Assembly (NCBI RefSeq): GCF_018449795.1 | Contig: NZ_JAAVVE010000024.1 | Coordinates: 1 to 59,730, forward strand | Source: Sphingomonas sp. dw_22 | GTDB taxonomy: Bacteria; Pseudomonadota; Alphaproteobacteria; Sphingomonadales; Sphingomonadaceae | DNA: 59,730 bases | Direction of reading: 5' to 3' | Shown here: piece by piece, positions 1 to 7,092 of the stretch | How the letters are laid out: every line of letters starts with the position of its first letter | Position numbering within the stretch: the first letter of the stretch is position 1 | Position numbers and translations under genes: made by a program | The notes under the pieces: model-generated | The model's input: the letters and a program-made list of their open reading frames with translations, nothing else | Told to the model about the DNA's origin: nothing | Databases searched by the model: none

Positions 1-1
1 C

Positions 2-1900
2 CAGGTGCGCGTGCGGGCGCTGCTTTCGGAGATGGTCCGGTTCGAGCATGCCGCCGGGCCGGTGAAGTTCGAAGTCACCGGGCGCAGTGCGGGGCCGGGC
101 TATCGCGTCGAGAATCTCTGGTACGAGAGCCTGCCCGGCTATCGCGTGACCGCGAACCTCTATCTGCCGGCTTCGGACAAGGGCCCCTTCCCCGCCATCA
201 TCACCCAGCCGGGGCACGGGATCGACGGCAGGCTGGGCGGGTTCGGCTTCGCGGTCAACTTCGCCCGCGCGGGCTTCGCCGTCCTCGCGATCGACATCGT
301 CGGCGAGGGCGAGCGCATCCAATATTACGATCCGGAAATCGGCGCCTCCAAAGTCGGCCGCCCCACCGGCGAACATTCGATGGCGTTCGGGCAGGCGCTG
401 CCCACCGGCGGGCATGTCTCGCGCTTCTTCATCCAGGACGCGATGCGCGGCGTCGACCTGCTGATGCAGCGCGACGAGGTGGACGACCAGCGGATCGGCG
501 CCTTCGGCTGCTCGGGCGGCGGCACGCTGACCGCCTATCTCGCCGCACTCGATCCGCGCATCAAGGCAACGGCGACGGCCTGTTACGTGAACGATTTCGA
601 TCACCTTCTGGCCCCCGGAGGCCCCGGGCCGCAGGATGCCGAACAGTCGATCCCCTATTTCCTGGAGCGCGGGCTGGATCTGCCCGATTGGGTCGAAGCG
701 GTGGCGCCGCGCCCCTACGCGATCGTCTCCACCACCGAGGACATGTTCCCGATCGCGGGCGCCCGCGCCGCCTATGCCGAGGCGAGCCGCTTCTACAAGG
801 CGATGGGCGCGGAAGACCGGATCACGATGATCGAAGGCCCTGGGCCCCATGGCAATCTGGGGCCGATCTCTTCGAAGATCATCGGCTTCTTCAATCGCTG
901 GCTGAAGGGCGCGCCCGGCGAGCCCGCGCTGGAGACTGTGCCGATCGGCGATCCCTCGCGGCTATGGGCGACGCGCACCGGGCAATTGGTCACGTCGGGA
1001 GAGGGCGAGAGCCTGCGCGCCATGATCGCCCGCGAGGCGCCGCTTCCCTCCGCCGCTCCGGCGAACGAGACGGCGCCGGCGCGTCTCGAACGGCTGCGCA
1101 CCGCGATCCGCGACATCGCGCGGACCCGCGTGAACGGCGGCGCGACGGCCCCCGCCGTGACCGAAGGCGCGGCGGAAAGCCGTTCGGGCTACACTCTTGC
1201 CGCTATCAGCTTCGACGCCGCGCCGGGGCTGCGCGTCGATGGCCTCTATGCCCGGTCTGGCTCAGCCGGGCGACATCCGACGATGCTTTTCCTGTCGAGC
1301 CAATCGCCACGGACGCTTGCCGCTCCCGGCGGGCTGTTCGAGCGCTGGACACAGGCCGGATGGAACGTGCTGGCTCTGGAGCCGAGAGGCGCAGGCGGAA
1401 CGGAGGAGGTGAAGTCGGCGCTCACCGGCGACTGGACGCTGCTGTCGCTGCGCGCGCTGCTGGTCGGCCGCACGCCGCTGGGGATGCGGACCGACGATGC
1501 CCTGGCGGCGCTGAACTGGCTCGCGGGGCAGCCCGAAGTCGATGCGCGCCGATTGAGCGTCTATGGCGTGGGTGCGCTCGCTCCGGTGGCGCTCCATGTC
1601 GGGATGCTGGACCCGCGTGTCGCGGATGTCACCAGCGATGGCGGCATCCTGCGCTATCGCGATTTCGTGTTGCGCCCGATCAGCCGCGACATGGCCGAGG
1701 TGAACCTGCCCGGCGTGCTCGCCCGCTATGACCTTCCCGATCTGATCGCCGCGCTCGGCGACAAGGTGACGCTCGTCAATCCGGTCGACACGGTGGGCCA
1801 GCCACTCAGAGCAAGCGACGTGACAGCGGCCCTCCCGTCCTCGCCGCGCCTGATCCTTCGCGGCGCGCGCGATCCGATCCGGCCCCCTTCCAGCCGGTGA
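2..1900 (+). CDS. Double alpha/beta-hydrolase (esterase/acetylxylan-esterase-like), 5' partial
   Basis: The reading frame is open from the left edge, so the true start lies outside the window; the first in-window start-type codon is GTG at 5. The N-terminal half reads as an alpha/beta-hydrolase: nucleophile elbow FGCSGGG near residue 168, a candidate acid in the STTEDMF stretch, and a candidate catalytic His in GPGPHGN. A second alpha/beta-hydrolase-like half starts near residue 390 (PTMLFLSSQS, LALEPRGAGG), but its elbow reads VYGVGALAP with no Ser, so it is probably catalytically dead. The stop overlaps the start of the GH28 gene by 4 bp, so the two are likely co-transcribed, and a role in deacylating plant polysaccharide is plausible. 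Substrate and cell location cannot be told because the leader is missing. Confidence 0.8.
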   Translation, partial: QVRVRALLSEMVRFEHAAGPVKFEVTGRSAGPGYRVENLWYESLPGYRVTANLYLPASDKGPFPAIITQPGHGIDGRLGGFGFAVNFARAGFAVLAIDIVGEGERIQYYDPEIGASKVGRPTGEHSMAFGQALPTGGHVSRFFIQDAMRGVDLLMQRDEVDDQRIGAFGCSGGGTLTAYLAALDPRIKATATACYVNDFDHLLAPGGPGPQDAEQSIPYFLERGLDLPDWVEAVAPRPYAIVSTTEDMFPIAGARAAYAEASRFYKAMGAEDRITMIEGPGPHGNLGPISSKIIGFFNRWLKGAPGEPALETVPIGDPSRLWATRTGQLVTSGEGESLRAMIAREAPLPSAAPANETAPARLERLRTAIRDIARTRVNGGATAPAVTEGAAESRSGYTLAAISFDAAPGLRVDGLYARSGSAGRHPTMLFLSSQSPRTLAAPGGLFERWTQAGWNVLALEPRGAGGTEEVKSALTGDWTLLSLRALLVGRTPLGMRTDDALAALNWLAGQPEVDARRLSVYGVGALAPVALHVGMLDPRVADVTSDGGILRYRDFVLRPISRDMAEVNLPGVLARYDLPDLIAALGDKVTLVNPVDTVGQPLRASDVTAALPSSPRLILRGARDPIRPPSSR

Positions 1901-3315
1901 GGCGCGCCATGCGATCCGATCGACGCTCGTTCCTCGCCGCCATGGCCGCCGGATCGGTCGCCACCGCGCTCGCCGCCCCGGTCGCCGCGCAGACCGCCGC
2001 CCTGCCCAAGCCGGCGGCGGCGCCCGCGCTGCCGGACAACGGCGTCCAGCTCGATCCGCGCGCGTTCGGCGCGAAGGGCGACGGCCGGACCAAGGACACC
2101 ACCGCGCTACAACAGGCGCTCGATCGCTGTGCGGTGCTGGGCGGGGGCGAAGTGCTGGTGCCCGCCGGCACCTGGCTCACCGGCGCGCTCCGGATCGGCT
2201 CCAACACCGTGCTGCGCGTGGCCGAGGGCGCGACGCTGCAAGGCTCGCCCGACCTCGCCGACTATCCGATCGTGCAGGTGCGATGGGAGGGCCGCTGGGT
2301 GCCGGGCCATGTCGGGCTGATCTGGGCGCAGGACGCTCGCAATGTCGTGCTGACGGGCAAGGGACGGATCGTCGCCTCGAAGGACATCCACCGCCGCGTC
2401 AGCGAATCCGGCCTTCGCCACCCCGCCCTCCTCGAATTCGTGGACGTGCGGAGCCTGAGCGTCACCGATCTCCATGCCGAGCAGAACGACATGTGGGCGA
2501 TCCACCCGGTCTATTGCGACGACGCGGTGTTCCGAGGCCTCAGCGTGACGGGCAATGCCGACGGGATCGACGTGGACTCCTGCCGCCGTGTCGTGATCGA
2601 CCATTGCGACTTCGACACGGTGGACGACTGCATCTCGCTCAAGTCCGGGCGCGGCATGGAGGGCAATGTCATCGGCCGCCCGACCGAGGACGTGACGATC
2701 ACCGATTGCACGTTCCGCGATAAGCGCTGGGCCTGCATCGGCATCGGCAGCGAGACTTCGGGGGGCATAAGGCGCGTGCTGGTCGAGCGCTGCCAGTGCC
2801 TTCAGGCGCATACCTTCGCCATCTATCTGAAGAGCAGGCCGGGGCGCGGCGCGTTCATCGAGGATATCACGATGCGAGATCTCGACGTGTCCGGCGCGGG
2901 CTATGGCTTCCTGCGCCTGAACTTCCTCGACAGCGGCAAGCAGGATCAGTTCCCGGTGGCCGGCAGGGACGGCATCCCCATCGTCCGCAACTTCACCTTT
3001 GAGCGCATCCGCGTGAAGGATGTGCCGATCCTGGTGGAGGCAGTGAACATCCACCCGGACAAGCCGCTGGACGGCTTCATCCTGCGCGGGCTCACCGGCA
3101 CCTGCGGCCACGGCATCACGCTGGCCAACATGCGCAATGTCCTGTTCGAGGATATCGACGTCAACGTCTTCGCCGGGCCCCGGATCGCAATGGTCAACGT
3201 CACCGGCAAGGGCCTGGACGACGCCGCCGCGCTGGTGCCGACAGTCCGTCCGCCGGACGTGCAGGCCGCCACCCTACCCTATCGGCTGGGAATGTCGTCG
3301 GGCACGCCCAATTGA
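1897..3315 (+). CDS. Glycoside hydrolase family 28 (polygalacturonase-like), exported
   Basis: The protein has about 472 residues. The leader contains DRRSFLAAMAAG followed by a hydrophobic run ending AAPVAAQ, a Tat-like signal, so the enzyme should act in the periplasm or outside the cell. Family 28 catalytic motifs are present on the right-handed beta-helix: NADGIDVDS (NxD), DDCISLKSG (the DD pair), a GIGSETSGG turn in place of the usual GHG region, and YLKSRPGRG for the substrate-binding basic residues. These point to hydrolysis of galacturonan or a related pectic chain. The GTG start at 1897 overlaps the upstream stop (GTGA); an ATG at 1909 is an alternative and would put the Tat motif nearer the N-terminus. 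No transcription factor lies beside it. Confidence 0.88.
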   Translation: MRRAMRSDRRSFLAAMAAGSVATALAAPVAAQTAALPKPAAAPALPDNGVQLDPRAFGAKGDGRTKDTTALQQALDRCAVLGGGEVLVPAGTWLTGALRIGSNTVLRVAEGATLQGSPDLADYPIVQVRWEGRWVPGHVGLIWAQDARNVVLTGKGRIVASKDIHRRVSESGLRHPALLEFVDVRSLSVTDLHAEQNDMWAIHPVYCDDAVFRGLSVTGNADGIDVDSCRRVVIDHCDFDTVDDCISLKSGRGMEGNVIGRPTEDVTITDCTFRDKRWACIGIGSETSGGIRRVLVERCQCLQAHTFAIYLKSRPGRGAFIEDITMRDLDVSGAGYGFLRLNFLDSGKQDQFPVAGRDGIPIVRNFTFERIRVKDVPILVEAVNIHPDKPLDGFILRGLTGTCGHGITLANMRNVLFEDIDVNVFAGPRIAMVNVTGKGLDDAAALVPTVRPPDVQAATLPYRLGMSSGTPN

Positions 3316-3327
3316 CGCGGTGGGCGA

Positions 3328-3508
3328 TCAGGTATCGGGCTTGATGAAGGGTGCGACGACGAAGAGCTTGCGCTCCTCGCTGCGCGGATCATCGATCACC
3401 CGCACTTCCCGGTCGAAGAGCATCGTGGCGCCATGGGAGCATGTAGTGCGGCCAGCGCGGGATCACGGCATGTTCCGGCGATCCGGTGCGCGCTAGGGCA
3501 ATGAAGCT
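3328..3508 (-). pseudogene. Remnant of a type-B carboxylesterase C-terminus
   Basis: On the minus strand, about 3508 to 3440 reads SFIALARTGSPEHAVIPRWP. After a frame change near 3425-3440 the text continues ATMLFDREVRVIDDPRSEER, then KLFVVAPFIKPDT and stop. Together these match the usual C-terminal tail of type-B carboxylesterases (ARTG-P...PRWP-Y...R-ATM-FD...V-DDPR..ER). Nothing recognisable of the catalytic domain remains upstream on that strand. It is a decayed fragment, not a working gene. The rest of the 3316-3860 interval holds no gene I can recognise. Confidence 0.6.
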
Positions 3509-3859
3509 TTCGCGCCGGCTCGCCGCGTACGCTCCACTTCTCGTGGGGCTGTCCATATCGCGCGACTGACGCCCGGTAGGTCTCCGGCGACGTCGGCAGT
3601 CGAGCTGCGATCGCTTGAAGCCGCGTCGTTCAATCCGCGAATGTCGCGCCACATCGCAACCGGCGCGAGGGCCACACCACCATTCCGCTTTCGGGGAGCA
3701 GGCGCTGGAAGCTGATATTCATTCATCAGGGGCTCGAAGGTCCGCTTTTGACCCGCAGCAGACGATTTTTGCTGCCGCCGCCGCGGTGCATGACCTCGAA
3801 TGACCGGTCTACAGCAGGGAAAGTTCGGGACGCTTGCGCCTCCTGCGCGAGCTGGTTAA

Positions 3860-3883
3860 ATACTGAACTATATGGCTCAGTAT
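3860..3883. promoter_or_regulatory. Inverted repeat ATACTGA-N10-TCAGTAT over the arsR start codon
   Basis: A perfect 7-bp inverted repeat with a 10-bp spacer spans the ATG at 3872 of the ArsR-family gene. The spacer is AT-rich (ACTATATGGC). ArsR-family regulators paired with SRPBCC genes are commonly autoregulated from such sites, so this is the likely operator. No clear Shine-Dalgarno lies ahead of the ATG, so transcription may start very close to it. Confidence 0.6.
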
Positions 3884-4228
3884 GTAAATCCTCCCCTCGA
3901 TCTCTCGTTTGCGGCGCTGTCCGATGCGACCCGCCGCGGGATCATCGATCAGCTTGGGCGAGGGGACGCGTCGATCACCAGTCTCGCGGACAAGTTTCAG
4001 ATGACGCTGACCGGCATGAAGAAGCACATCCAGGTTCTGGAGCGGGCGGGGCTCGTCGTCACGCAGAAGGTCGGACGGGTGAGAACCTGCAAGCTTGGGA
4101 AACACGGCCTCAAGGCGGAGGCCGAGTGGATCGAGGCGCATCGCAAGATCTTCGAGGCCCGCTTCGAAGCATTGGACGAAATCATCAGCGAAATGAAACA
4201 GGAGGGAAGCGATGAATCAGCAAGTTAA
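3872..4228 (+). CDS. ArsR-family winged-helix transcriptional regulator
   Basis: The protein has 118 residues, the usual size for this family. It opens with FAALSDATRRGIIDQLGRGDASITSLADKF, the first helices of an ArsR winged helix, followed by a recognition helix region (MTLTGMKKHIQVLERAGLV) and a beta wing (VGRVRTCKLG). No Cys pair of a metal sensor is visible, so it is probably one of the non-metal ArsR regulators that travel with SRPBCC proteins. Its 3' end overlaps the next gene by 17 bp, which implies translational coupling. The palindrome over its start codon suggests autorepression. The ligand is unknown. Confidence 0.88.
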   Translation: MAQYVNPPLDLSFAALSDATRRGIIDQLGRGDASITSLADKFQMTLTGMKKHIQVLERAGLVVTQKVGRVRTCKLGKHGLKAEAEWIEAHRKIFEARFEALDEIISEMKQEGSDESAS

Positions 4229-4715
4229 TAGTGCAGGTGGCGCGCAGAACCGCACCTCAGTCAAGAGCAGAGGGGATCGCGAACTCGTCGTAACGCGGAC
4301 ATTTGATGCGCCGCCGAGCATTGTTTACAGGGCGTGGAGCCAGCCCGATTTGTTCCGGCGCTGGTGGATGCCAAAAACGGTATCCGGCGTTTCGCTCGTA
4401 TCGTGCGATATGGACGTCCGCACTGGCGGCAAATATCGGCTGGAATTCAGCGTCGGCGGTTCGGACACCATGGCCTTCTACGGCAAGTATCTCGAGGTGG
4501 TGCCGAACGAGCGCATCGTCTGGACCAACGACGAGGGCGAAGAGGGCGCGGTCACGACCGTAACCTTCGAGGACCAGGGCGGGAAGACGCTGCTGACTTT
4601 CCACGAAGTCTATCCGTCCAAGGAAGCGCTTGAGGAAGCACTACAGGGCTCGGCGGCCGCATTGCCGGAGCAGCTGGAGCAGCTCGACGAATTGCTTTCC
4701 AGCATAGGCGAGTAG
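4212..4715 (+). CDS. SRPBCC (AHSA1-type) domain protein
   Basis: The protein has 167 residues. After about 25 polar residues the START-like fold begins: RELVVTRTFDAPPSIVYRAWSQPDLFRRWWMPK, then the central GGKYRLEFSV and GKYLEVVPNERIVWTND strands and the C-terminal helix that follows FHEVYPSKEAL. This is the Aha1-C-terminal/SRPBCC group, small hydrophobic-ligand-binding proteins of mostly unknown substrate. It overlaps the arsR gene by 17 bp and forms a two-gene operon with it. That pairing is common in alphaproteobacteria and suggests the regulator and the binding protein respond to the same compound. Confidence 0.87.
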   Translation: MNQQVNSAGGAQNRTSVKSRGDRELVVTRTFDAPPSIVYRAWSQPDLFRRWWMPKTVSGVSLVSCDMDVRTGGKYRLEFSVGGSDTMAFYGKYLEVVPNERIVWTNDEGEEGAVTTVTFEDQGGKTLLTFHEVYPSKEALEEALQGSAAALPEQLEQLDELLSSIGE

Positions 4716-4900
4716 CGCGGGTCGGGAAACTCGCCTCGGGGGAACGTCTGCTCTTGGGAAGTGACTCCACCGGCCTTCCCGGTTGGAACGGGGCACGAAG
4801 CTGCCGGCAGCGACGCGATCAGCTAGAGGTTCCAAACGGCGACTGCAGCAGCCGTTAACAGGCTCAGCTAAGACGATGCGCGCTGGGCTTGGATGTGCGC

Positions 4901-4922
4901 TAGAGCAAATTCATCATGGGCG
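4901..4922 (+). repeat. Left terminal inverted repeat of the IS630 element
   Basis: The 22 bases from TAGAGC to GGGCG match the reverse complement of 5709-5730 at 18 of 22 positions. The first two bases are the TA target duplication. Just inside it, 4922-4939 forms a small hairpin (GGAATC ... GATTCC). Confidence 0.85.
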
Positions 4923-4954
4923 GAATCGTGAGGGATTCCCTTTGAGCTGATCGT

Positions 4955-5720
4955 GTGATGCCCGAGCAGGACTTGGCGCTAGCGGCGTATATCCGCTCGC
5001 GTCCCGGCATCATGCTGGCGCAGGCACAAGTCTGGCTGCAGACCGAGTACGCGGTCGAGCTCAGCACCGGCGCAATGTGGAACGCGGCCAAGCGTCTGGG
5101 GCTGTCGTTCAAAAAAAGCCATGCGCGCGGCCGAACAGGACCGGCCCAACGTCGCCGCACGCCGCAAGCTGTGGAAGGTAGCTCAGCCGTTCATCGATCC
5201 TGAAGGCCTGGTCTTCCTCGACGAGACCGGAGTGAACACCAAGATGGCGCGGCTCTATGGCTGGGCGCCGGTCGGCGAGCGCTGCCGCGACAGCGCGCCC
5301 TTCGGTCACTGGAAGACAATGACCTTCATCGCCGGGCTGCGCCTGACCGGCATGACCGCGCCCTGGGTACTCGATGGACCAATGGATGGCGACGCCTTCC
5401 GCACCTACGTCCAGCACGTTCTCGCGCCGACGCTCAGGCGCGGCGACGTCGTCGTGCTGGACAACCTTCCTGCGCACAAGGTTGCTGGCGTCCGCGACGC
5501 GATCACGGAGCGCCATGCTCAGGTCTTCTACCTGCCGCCATACAGCCCCGACATGAACCCGATCGAGATGGCCTTCTCCAAACTCAAGGCGCTGCCGCGC
5601 CAGGAGCCCGCGCGAACCATCGATGGCCTGGTCGAACGTATCGGCAAGCTCCTTGATCCCTTCCTACCATCCGAATGCGCTAACTTCTTTGAAGCCGCCG
5701 GTTATCAACGCCCATCGTGA
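4955..5720 (+). pseudogene. IS630 transposase, N-terminally truncated and split by a frameshift
   Basis: Frame one (GTG 4955 or ATG 4958 to 5203) encodes the end of the N-terminal region (RSRPGIMLAQAQVWLQTEY ... RLGLSFKK). Frame two (5121 to the stop at 5720) encodes the catalytic domain with the DDE triad: VFLDETG, VVLDNLPAHK and PPYSPDMNPIEMAF. The two join at a run of seven A (5111-5117); removing one A gives a continuous LSFKKAMRAAEQDRP. That could be transcriptional slippage, which is known for some IS630 members, or a one-base insertion. About 80-100 residues including the helix-turn-helix are absent, so a working transposase is unlikely. Confidence 0.8.
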
Positions 5721-5730
5721 AAATGCTCTA
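5709..5730 (-). repeat. Right terminal inverted repeat of the IS630 element
   Basis: Read on the minus strand it begins TAGAGCATTTTCACGATGGG, matching the left end at 18 of 22 positions. The transposase stop codon (5718-5720) lies inside the repeat, as is usual for compact IS630 elements. Confidence 0.85.
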
Positions 5731-5841
5731 GAAGGTGCCCGATCGGCCGACACCAAGCCGAAACGGTGGCCGCTATCTCCGCGAACTCGCCCTGTCCGCG
5801 CGTGGAACTGATCGCGGAGGGTGCGGTCGACGCACCTCCGG

Positions 5842-6042
5842 TTACTTCTTCGGCGTCACCCAGACCGAGACGGGCACCACGACCTTGCCAGGCGCAGGCT
5901 TGCCGACATCGACACGATCCGCCGTCACAAGTTCACCGCTCTCGAGCGTGAACGAAGCCCAGGGCTTGGGCATGCGGCCGAAGCTCATCTTCTGGATGGG
6001 CTGGCCCGTGGTCGAATTCATGATGGTCACGATGATCGGCAT
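5842..6042 (-). CDS. Small hypothetical protein (66 aa)
   Basis: A 66-residue frame on the minus strand has ordinary composition (MPIIVTIMNSTTGQPIQKMS ... VVVPVSVWVTPKK) and a GGGAGG sequence only 2 bases before its ATG, which is close for a ribosome-binding site. I do not recognise the family. There is no signal peptide or membrane segment; the sequence looks like a short beta-rich domain. It may be real, or a leftover in this accessory stretch. The rest of 5731-6210 shows nothing I can assign. Confidence 0.35.
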   Translation of the reverse strand: MPIIVTIMNSTTGQPIQKMSFGRMPKPWASFTLESGELVTADRVDVGKPAPGKVVVPVSVWVTPKK

Positions 6043-6210
6043 GGCCTCCCGCTACTAAGCGCCCATGGCGCCTGTCCAGTGGCTCCGGCACCAAAGCCGT
6101 GGACGGCGGCAGGGCTTCCCTCCCCAGCCGCGCATTTCGTCGCAAGCGCCGCGCTCCAGCTCTTCAACTCGGCCGGGTGCTTCCTAACTCTCGCCCGAGA
6201 GGGAGAAGCC

Positions 6211-6447
6211 ATGAAACCGCAGCAGACAACGATCGTACCCGAGATGATCGACTGCATCGCCGAAGACAGATCGCCGAGTGCCGGGGAGCTGTTCCGCGTC
6301 GCCGACCACATCTGGACGGACCTGCGCGGTCCCCGGTCCGCTTTCAGTTGGGGCGAACTCACTCAGGACAGCTCCGAACGGTTGCTGACGCTCCGGGCGG
6401 CACAGGCCGCGCTCGCCGGGACGGCGTTTTCCAGCCCGAACAGGTAA
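6211..6447 (+). CDS. Small hypothetical protein (78 aa)
   Basis: The start is ATG at 6211, behind a good ribosome-binding site (GAGAGGGAGAAGCC). The predicted product is acidic and helical (MIDCIAEDRSPSAGELFRVA ... ERLLTLRAAQAALAG), with no signal peptide, membrane segment or known motif. Its stop codon sits in the first bases of a strong hairpin terminator, which supports a transcribed single-gene unit. Function unknown. Confidence 0.55.
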   Translation: MKPQQTTIVPEMIDCIAEDRSPSAGELFRVADHIWTDLRGPRSAFSWGELTQDSSERLLTLRAAQAALAGTAFSSPNR

Positions 6448-6474
6448 AAGGCCGCCCCTCTCGGGACGGCCTTT
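6447..6474 (+). terminator. Hairpin terminator after the 78-aa gene
   Basis: The stem is AAAGGCCG / CGGCCTTT, then a C-A mismatch, then CCC / GGG around a TCTC loop. The 3' arm ends in TTT. It starts at the last base of the upstream stop codon. Confidence 0.65.
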
Positions 6475-6491
6475 CCATACACGGCTGAAAC

Positions 6492-6520
6492 ACGGGTTTT
6501 CGATTCCCGTAGGGGCGCCA
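6492..6520 (+). other. tRNA 3'-end-like fragment (possible attachment-site scar)
   Basis: The sequence has a 5-bp stem ACGGG/CCCGT around TTTTCGATT, followed by AGGGGCGCCA. This resembles a T-arm plus the 3' acceptor strand and terminal CCA of a tRNA, but the 5' two thirds of a tRNA are not upstream and the T-loop is 9 rather than 7 bases. Such 3'-end copies are left where islands integrate into tRNA genes. No integrase or second copy was found in the window, so this is a weak call. Confidence 0.3.
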
Positions 6521-6540
6521 AGCTAAGTTTATGATTTTAC

Positions 6541-6556
6541 GATACATTATTGTATC
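6541..6556. repeat. AT-rich inverted repeat GATACA-TTAT-TGTATC
   Basis: A perfect 6-bp inverted repeat with a 4-bp spacer in a short AT-rich island. It could be an operator or a weak hairpin; it has no obvious partner gene. Confidence 0.35.
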
Positions 6557-7053
6557 ATGTAGAATCGCGCGGATGACACATCCAGTCAGCTAATTGATCC
6601 TGTTACGGTATTCGTGGGCGATAGCCGACGGGTAGCAGTTCACTTCGCGTCGAACTCCACTCAAGATCGGTCACATTTCAGAGGCACGGGTCAACTGGCC
6701 GTTGCTGGCCGGCAGCGTCTAGTCGAACTAAACGAAGCACTCGCAAAGGCTGGAATCCCGGCAGAACGGACGGATCGGCGGTGTCCAGCCCGGCTCGGAG
6801 CGCCGGCGGCGTTCGTCCTCAGGCCCGCTCCATCGCCCCGCTCCAATTCGATCGTGCGTTGCAGATGCCTGACACGGCCACCCCACATCACTCCGGTCGG
6901 TCGCAATCCAGCCCGAGAACATGGTGCCCGTGCCGCCGGCCACCGCCAGGGTCGCACCACAGGCCGCATCGCTCCAACTCGCGGCCCCTGTCCTCGGTTA
7001 TCTCCCGACCACTTCAATCCATTCAGTCCTGCTCGATACGCTTGCTTGCGCCG

Positions 7054-7083
7054 CTCATTTGCTTTAAGTTTAAAGCAAATGAG
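7054..7083. promoter_or_regulatory. 30-bp perfect palindrome overlapping the ribosome-binding site of the 7093 operon
   Basis: Left arm CTCATTTGCTTTAA, centre GT, and a right arm that is the exact reverse complement (14-2-14). The right arm runs into the GAGGAG ribosome-binding site, 9 bp before the ATG at 7093. This is a textbook place for a repressor. The arms contain the inner core TTTAA-GT-TTAAA found at other sites in the island, and outer TTTGC/GCAAA half-sites like those of the palindrome at 14685. Regulation by one or both MarR proteins of the island is inferred. Confidence 0.75.
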
Positions 7084-7092
7084 GAGTGACTG

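Larger units (their letters stand above)
4901..5730 (+). mobile_element. IS630-family element, internally deleted (830 bp including TA duplications)
   Basis: Both ends are visible as inverted repeats flanked by the TA dinucleotide that IS630/Tc1-mariner elements duplicate on insertion. Between them lies a DDE transposase frame. At about 0.83 kb the element is shorter than the roughly 1.1 kb typical of this group. The missing part is the 5' region that codes the N-terminal helix-turn-helix domain, while the terminal repeat on that side is kept. It is therefore probably non-autonomous, though movable in trans. Confidence 0.85.
6448..7053. other. Intergenic region without a recognisable gene
   Basis: About 600 bp between the small gene and the anthraniloyl-CoA operon. 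It contains a terminator, a tRNA-3'-end-like fragment (6492-6520) and an AT-rich stretch with a 6-4-6 inverted repeat (6541-6556). Open frames on both strands between 6600 and 7050 have no start signal or similarity I can recognise; I read them as non-coding or decayed. The promoter of the 7093 operon should lie at its right end. Confidence 0.5.
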
